NCBI GenBank assembly: GCA_942486035.1
Contig: CALNXK010000015.1
Coordinates: 1,901,501-1,965,500 of the forward strand
Source of the DNA: Porites lobata
Lineage: Eukaryota; Cnidaria; Anthozoa; Scleractinia; Poritidae
Length of the DNA: 64,000 nt
Direction of reading: 5' to 3'
The notes under the pieces: generated by a model
Database searches by the model: none
What the model saw: the letters and a program-made list of their open reading frames with translations, nothing else
What the model was told of the DNA's origin: nothing
Part shown: one piece after another, positions 58,913 through 64,000 of the stretch
Numbering within the stretch: the first letter of the stretch is position 1
How the letters are laid out: the number at the start of each line of letters is the position of its first letter
Translations under genes and position numbers: made by a program

Positions 58913-59522
58913 TTAACCCTCGGACGTACACGCAAATTTATACCCCCACCGTGGTACAAGGAGGATGGAAGGATCCCCCCCCCCCCCACCCCCAGAGGTT
59001 TTGATATGTTGCAGTATTTCGAAGCAGTTTTACCTGCAGTGGAAAGTCTTTGATCTTCTCTTTAAGATGAGGTATATCTTATGGTAGGTGTTGCTGCTTG
59101 GGGCCTATGACGTCACGAACAGTGTTCGCTATCTTGGCCGCAATCTTGGACTTTTCCAGGAATTAGAAATAAGGTTAAAACCCCGAGAAATAGCGATTTT
59201 TTGTGCTTGAGATGAAAAATACCTCATAAATAAGCACTCTGCATGATTTTAGCCACAAGATTTACTTTTATTGTTGAAACTCGAAGTTGAAAAAACATGT
59301 ACTTTCACTTAAAAATGGCTTGATCACCTCATACTTATGACGTCATATCTCGTAACCACAGAAACTGACCATCACTGAACTTGACTCAAAGTGCGCGCTA
59401 GTGATGAACGAACAGCTACTGAAAACATCAGGTGCTGATGTTTTATCCTCTAAGATAAAACTCAGAAAACCTTAGTGGCCCCACCCCCCTCCCCGTCCGC
59501 CCATTGTACGTCCGATGGTTAA
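58913..59522. mobile_element. piggyBac-like MITE, copy 1
   Basis: TTAA then CCCTCGGACGTACA at the left, GTACGTCCGATGG then TTAA at the right. A CCC/GGG terminus with TTAA on both sides is the piggyBac signature. No transposase. Confidence 0.75.
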
Positions 59523-60276
59523 ATTGCTAAAACAGGTCACACTACTTTAGCTTCTTAGGAAGGCGTCGCATAGAATGCTCGATCCGTCAGGGAATTCAAC
59601 AGGCTAGAGCCGAATTCGAGCCACGATGTGGTCTTTAAAATACTGCATAATAACAGGAATGCAGCAACTTTGAGAGTTTTTTTGTCTCTGATTTCGAGAT
59701 ACTCGTAACCAACTCTCGATGGGTACCACTACCACCTCTAACAACAACAGCATTTTTTCAACTACGCCAGCGACTCACGCCATGCACAACAACAGCTGAT
59801 TTCCACGTTGGCAAACACACTAAATTTGCAAAAAAATAGGAACAATATGGTGTTCACTATTGGAATGCGAAATGTTACAAAATTTTAGAGAATAAAGAAC
59901 TGCTGAATGAATGCGTGTGTATTCAGAAATATATTTTACAGATACTGGAGTAAACGTAACTTGTATAACAGACTTAAAAAGTTGAGTTAAGTGTTGAGTG
60001 AACTAAAGTGGTTTGATTGCCACGGCTGTTGAACGCAAAATCTTGAACACCGTAGGATTAGTGGAGTTTTGTATAAATAGGTACTTGTGGGATCAAAGTC
60101 AATCAACCAAGCGTGCTCCATTGTTTACGTTCGGAAGACGTGTAGTACGTTTACCTAACACCTTCTAGAAAATATAGCGTTTCGATAATACTTCCAAGCA
60201 TCATGTTAAATCCCAACTTTCGCCACTATTTGGGTTAGAACTTTTCCATCAGGGTGAGCCTTTTAGCGAGTCATTT

Positions 60277-61467
60277 TTAACCCTCGGACGTACACTCAAA
60301 GTCATATCCCCACCGTGGTACAAGGGGGGTTGATGGACCCCCCCGCCCCCCTCCTCTGAGTTTTTTATTTGTTGCAATATTTCGAAACGATTTTCCATTC
60401 AGTGGAAAATCTGCGCGAGGGATGAACGGACAGCCACTGAAAACGTCAGGTGCTGATCTTCTCGAAAACATGGGGTATATTTCATGGGTTGTGGCGCTGC
60501 TGGAGGTCTGTGACGTCACCAAAAATGGTCAGGTAAGAACAGTGAGAATACATTTTGTTTGCGCTTAACCCTCGGACGTACAAGGGGGTGGATGGGGGGA
60601 TGCCACCACCCCCCATAAGGTTTTATTGAGTTTTTTTCCTAGAGAACAAAACATCAGCACCTGACGTTTTCAGTGGCTGTCCGTTCATCCCTCGCGCAGA
60701 TTTTGAGACGAGTTTAGTGATGGTCAGTTGCTATGGTTACGAGATATGACGACATAAGTAGCAGGTGGTCAAGTCAATTTTGGGTGAAATTTCATGTCTT
60801 TTCAACTTCTTTCAACAATAAAAGTAAATCTTGTGGCTAAAATCGTGCAAAGTGTTTATTTATATGTTATTTTTCATGTAAAGCACGAAAAGTTACCATT
60901 TCTCGCGGTTTTAACCTGATTTCCAATTCTTGGTAAAATCCAAGATGGCGACCATTGTTGGTGACGTCACAGGCCTCTCGCAGTGTCACCACCCATAAAA
61001 TATACCTGATCTTGTTAAGGAGATCAAAGGCTTTCCGCTAAAGGTAAAATCGTTTCAAAATACTGCAACATATCGAAAACTCCGGAAAGGGGTTCCATCC
61101 ACCCCTCCCTTGTAGAACGATGGGGGTATGAATTTGCTTGTACGTCCGAGGGTTAACATGTAAAATAACACATAAATAATTTCCTTCTATCATATTATCC
61201 ACAAGCTTTCCTTTATTCCTGAAATAAGTTTAAAAAGCATGCAGTTCACTCAAAAATGGCTTGACCACCTGCTACTTATGACGTAATATCTCGTACCCAT
61301 AGTACCTGACCATCACTAAACTTGTCTCAAAATGCGCGCGAGGAGATAAACGAACACCTAAAAAAAAACCCAGGCGCTGATGTTTCATCGTCTAAGAAAA
61401 ATAATCAGAAAAACCTTAGGGGGTGGCAATCACCTCCCTTCCCCCTCCTTGTACGTCCAAGGGTTAA
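60277..61467. mobile_element. piggyBac-like MITE, copy 2 (split by copy 3)
   Basis: The left end at 60281 (CCCTCGGACGTACACTC) and the right end at 61463 (GTACGTCCAAGGG) are each flanked by TTAA. The two halves are separated by copy 3 at an internal TTAA. Confidence 0.75.
60565..61156. mobile_element. piggyBac-like MITE, copy 3, nested in copy 2
   Basis: 584 bp from CCCTCGGACGTACAAGG (60569) to GTACGTCCGAGGG (61152), TTAA on both sides. The broken sequence of copy 2 on either side (TTTGCGC, then CATGTAAAATAACAC) rejoins into the sequence found intact in copy 3 and at 40060-40075. Confidence 0.8.
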
Positions 61468-61957
61468 AAGAAAAAACCTATCCTGAATATCAAGAAAGTG
61501 TTTTTCCCATTATGAAAACGGCGAAAAAAACGAATCTTAGAAGGGAAGTGACGATGCTCTTAAATGATTCGACATCTCTTCTGAAAAAGCCACCTTGTTT
61601 CGTCATCTCCCCTAATTTTCTTTGCACTTTGGCTCCTTTGTCAGAAGGAAGTTTTTCAAATCTGGCGCTCTAGACCGTAAGAAGGTCCCGGATGTGTCGC
61701 AGCATTCTTTGAGAATAATTGATGTAAGTTTTAAAATATTAACATAAAGTAAGGAATCAGAGCGATCCAGAAGAAGGCAAATGAGCCGGTTGGCTTTTAA
61801 GTTAGGAAATGGATTGTGTTGTTTTTGCCTCGTAAGAAAGATTGTTCCAGAGCATTGCATCACTTTACTTAAAATTATGTTCGAGGTAATTTAATGTCTT
61901 GGCCTTTGAAGTGCTAGATCAGTTTCAAGATTCCTAAGATTATAGTTGTAATATATA

Positions 61958-62062
61958 ACAATTATTCACCGAAGTGGAGGTAGCTAGTGGTGTGGATATT
62001 TGCCGAGACCGCGAAGCGACGAAGTAAATATCCACCCCACCGACACTGAGGTGAATAATTGT
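61958..62062. mobile_element. Foldback hairpin of an ACAATTATT-type MITE
   Basis: ACAATTATTCACC pairs with GGTGAATAATTGT at the outer stem; the inner stem is GTGGATATTT/AAATATCCAC around a GC-rich loop with CCGCGAAGCG. Probably one end of a longer element reaching toward 62790. Confidence 0.65.
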
Positions 62063-62799
62063 TTTAGTATAATTGAGAAAAACAAATGATGATACTCATT
62101 TACTGTTGCCAACGATTACAACTTTGGCGCGCAATGACCGAACGGCCGCGTTCGTCGCTTTTTGTTGCCAACAAATAAAACTTTTGAAGGCATTTGTTCA
62201 GCTCTTGCGGGGAATTGTTTATAAAAGGAGTTGTAAATTCTGTTTGTATTTTAAATCATTATATAAAAAAGATTATTAAATTTAGTTTTATGCTTATTTA
62301 TGTAAAAGTCAAGTAAATAAAGTAACGCAAGGCTTAAGCTTAATTTGCATTTGTAAACAAGACAAAGCTTTACCTGTTAAAACTTCCAAACCGAACTTCG
62401 TCACCTTCTTCGTGTATTTCGGGAACAGCTTGCTTGATTAGTTCTCAGATTTCTTTGTTTGTTTTAGCAGCAAAAGGGGAAGGCATTTTGCTCGCAACTT
62501 ACGCGAGTTTGGCGTCGCTCGCTCGGAGGAACTGGAGGTGAATCAATGAATAGTGCAGGATATTCACTGATTCTTGGTTTGCAACCACGTGACAAGGCGG
62601 CCATGTTGGGGGTCAATACAATAGGACTTTTTCTCGAAGAATTTACATGAAAATAGAGTTTAGTTCCCAGAGGAGAGAAATGCTTTTGTTCTTGACCACC
62701 AACATGGCCGCCGTGACGTCACGGGCAAACCAGCGATTGAATAGCCAATCAGAGCGCGCGAAAAACACTATCCTCTGTTTTAGTATATACTAAATAGAT

Positions 62800-63236
62800 T
62801 TAGCCAGGGCTAAAAGCGAAGTCCTCGATAATATTTAAAGTTTGTTGAAACAAAATATATAGAATGGTGAATGCTAAGCGTCGAAGGCAACGCCGGAGAA
62901 CGGTGAAAAACATCAATAGGTCTAATTAGGAAAACTTTGCACGTGCAGCACACTTTTTTTGTACATTCTTTGTTACACGTTTTCTGGAGGAAATGTCGTA
63001 CGTGTTCTCTTTCACTTTTTTTTCCACTGCTGCTCATTTTCACCTTGCATTGGTGGCCGCTAGCATTTCTGTTGATTGAGTTATTTTTTATTGGTATACC
63101 TGTGGTGCGGACGGACGGTCGTTCGGTCGCTCGGTGTACGGTCACGTGATTACCAAATTATCTAGGATGGGTAGATTTACTTAGCTATGGGGCTTTGCAC
63201 GCGCGGGCTTCGCGCGCGCGTGGAGCTCCGCCGCAA
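62800..63236 (-). mobile_element. GAGCTC-type MITE, copy 3
   Basis: Reverse orientation: TAGATTTAGCCAGGGCTAAA at the left, GGAGCTCC at the right, sharing ATCACGTGACCGTAC-type sequence with copy 1. It has inserted into a LINE frame (KLYNS) on the minus strand. Confidence 0.7.
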
Positions 63237-63400
63237 ATGAATTGTATAACTTTACAAGAGTGTAATGCGGGACAAAAGGTTTAATTTTTCTTAGAGCTCC
63301 TACACTGGCGCACGCCTTTTTACACATATAATCAATGTGAGTCTCGAAAGTAACCTTTTCATCTAATAGTACTCCCAACTAATTATTAGGTTACATTAGA
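63237..63400 (-). mobile_element. LINE RT thumb fragment
   Basis: The minus frame reads GVLLDEKVTFETHIDYMCKK and LRKIKPFVPHYTLVKLYNS, the RT segment after the catalytic core. Upstream is degenerate. Bases 63400-64000 hold nothing I recognise. Confidence 0.75.
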
Positions 63401-64000
63401 AACTATATTACTGTCAATTTATGACAAGAGGTAAATCTCAAGACTGATTATTCAAGTTATATGTTGATCCAGTGGGCATTTATACTTACTTTTTAAAGGG
63501 TGGAATTTTTGCCTGGTAAGAGGCGGTCGACATATTTACTTTTCCCCCGCTTAACGTCAACTGGACGTTTAGGTCAGAGCAAGGAGAGAAATCTTGCATG
63601 GTTTCTCATAACAATTTTAACTTCATCGAAAATTTTATATTATTTTGCAAACATTGACTGTTTATAATCCTTATAAGCAAATAAATCTTCGATAGACAAG
63701 GGAAAAACAGACCAAAAGAAGCGCCGGAACAGCTACAGCACAAAATGCCCGGAATTTCACCGAAGCTACAGTTGCAGAAATAAACCACAATCTTGTCTGC
63801 ACGTTCAATGAAGTGAGCGCAGTGTACCGATTTTGTTATAAACCTAACCTCACAGTTTTAAAATCCTGTCTGATGGTGTCTAGATCTTCGATAGTTTTTT
63901 TGTGTTTTGGTTGAGATTTATTCCGTCGTGTAAATTTACATGAGGATTTGCATACACATAGCACACACTGCATGCAAATTATTTTAAATACACGCTTTCA

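Noticed and set aside
61380..61673. 97-codon frame
   Set aside because: It begins inside the right end of a piggyBac-like MITE, so its start is repeat sequence.

Overview
This is eukaryotic genomic DNA, AT-rich, with small exons in consensus GT/AG introns and a very heavy load of transposon debris, MITEs and microsatellites. The gene families (tandem HSPA12-type Hsp70 genes, a mitochondria-eating-protein relative, coiled-coil genes) and the mix of repeats (LINE, Penelope-like, R2/NeSL-like, piggyBac-, mariner- and Harbinger-like, many foldback MITEs) look most like an anthozoan cnidarian, probably a stony coral. The organism is an inference; no marker gene is present. No rRNA, tRNA, CRISPR array or bacterial operon was seen.

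Layout. (1) 0.7-12.8 kb, minus strand: the 5' part of a coiled-coil gene. An N-terminal exon at 12.6-12.8 kb is followed by six small exons, all bounded by phase-2 introns, five of them versions of one 35-39 codon unit. The gene runs off the left edge. Its introns hold a 1.1 kb GTGA/GGT satellite, a pentanucleotide satellite interrupted by a 1 kb element, and a decayed LINE. (2) 14.8-27.1 kb, plus strand: HSPA12-like gene A, with two large introns packed with nested elements. (3) 29.0-33.5 kb, minus strand: HSPA12-like gene B, complete, convergent with A. (4) 33.9-42.3 kb, plus strand: a MIEAP/SPATA18-like gene, divergent from B across about 460 bp. (5) 43.2-50.6 kb: a 5'-truncated LINE split by two MITEs, then a 3.3 kb inverted-repeat element with periodic palindromes in both subterminal regions, then a repeat cluster. 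(6) 52.25-56.9 kb, plus strand: HSPA12-like gene C, whose C-terminal exon is not found in the window. (7) 57-64 kb: MITEs, including a piggyBac-like MITE inserted into another member of its own family.

Function. The three HSPA12-like genes share intron positions and phases (1, 0, 0, 1), so they are recent paralogues. They encode atypical Hsp70 ATPases with intact nucleotide-binding motifs. The MIEAP-like gene would belong to mitochondrial quality control if it keeps the vertebrate role. A shared function for the neighbourhood is only a hypothesis. Exon limits were set by reading splice signals and checking that phases join; no transcript evidence was available.
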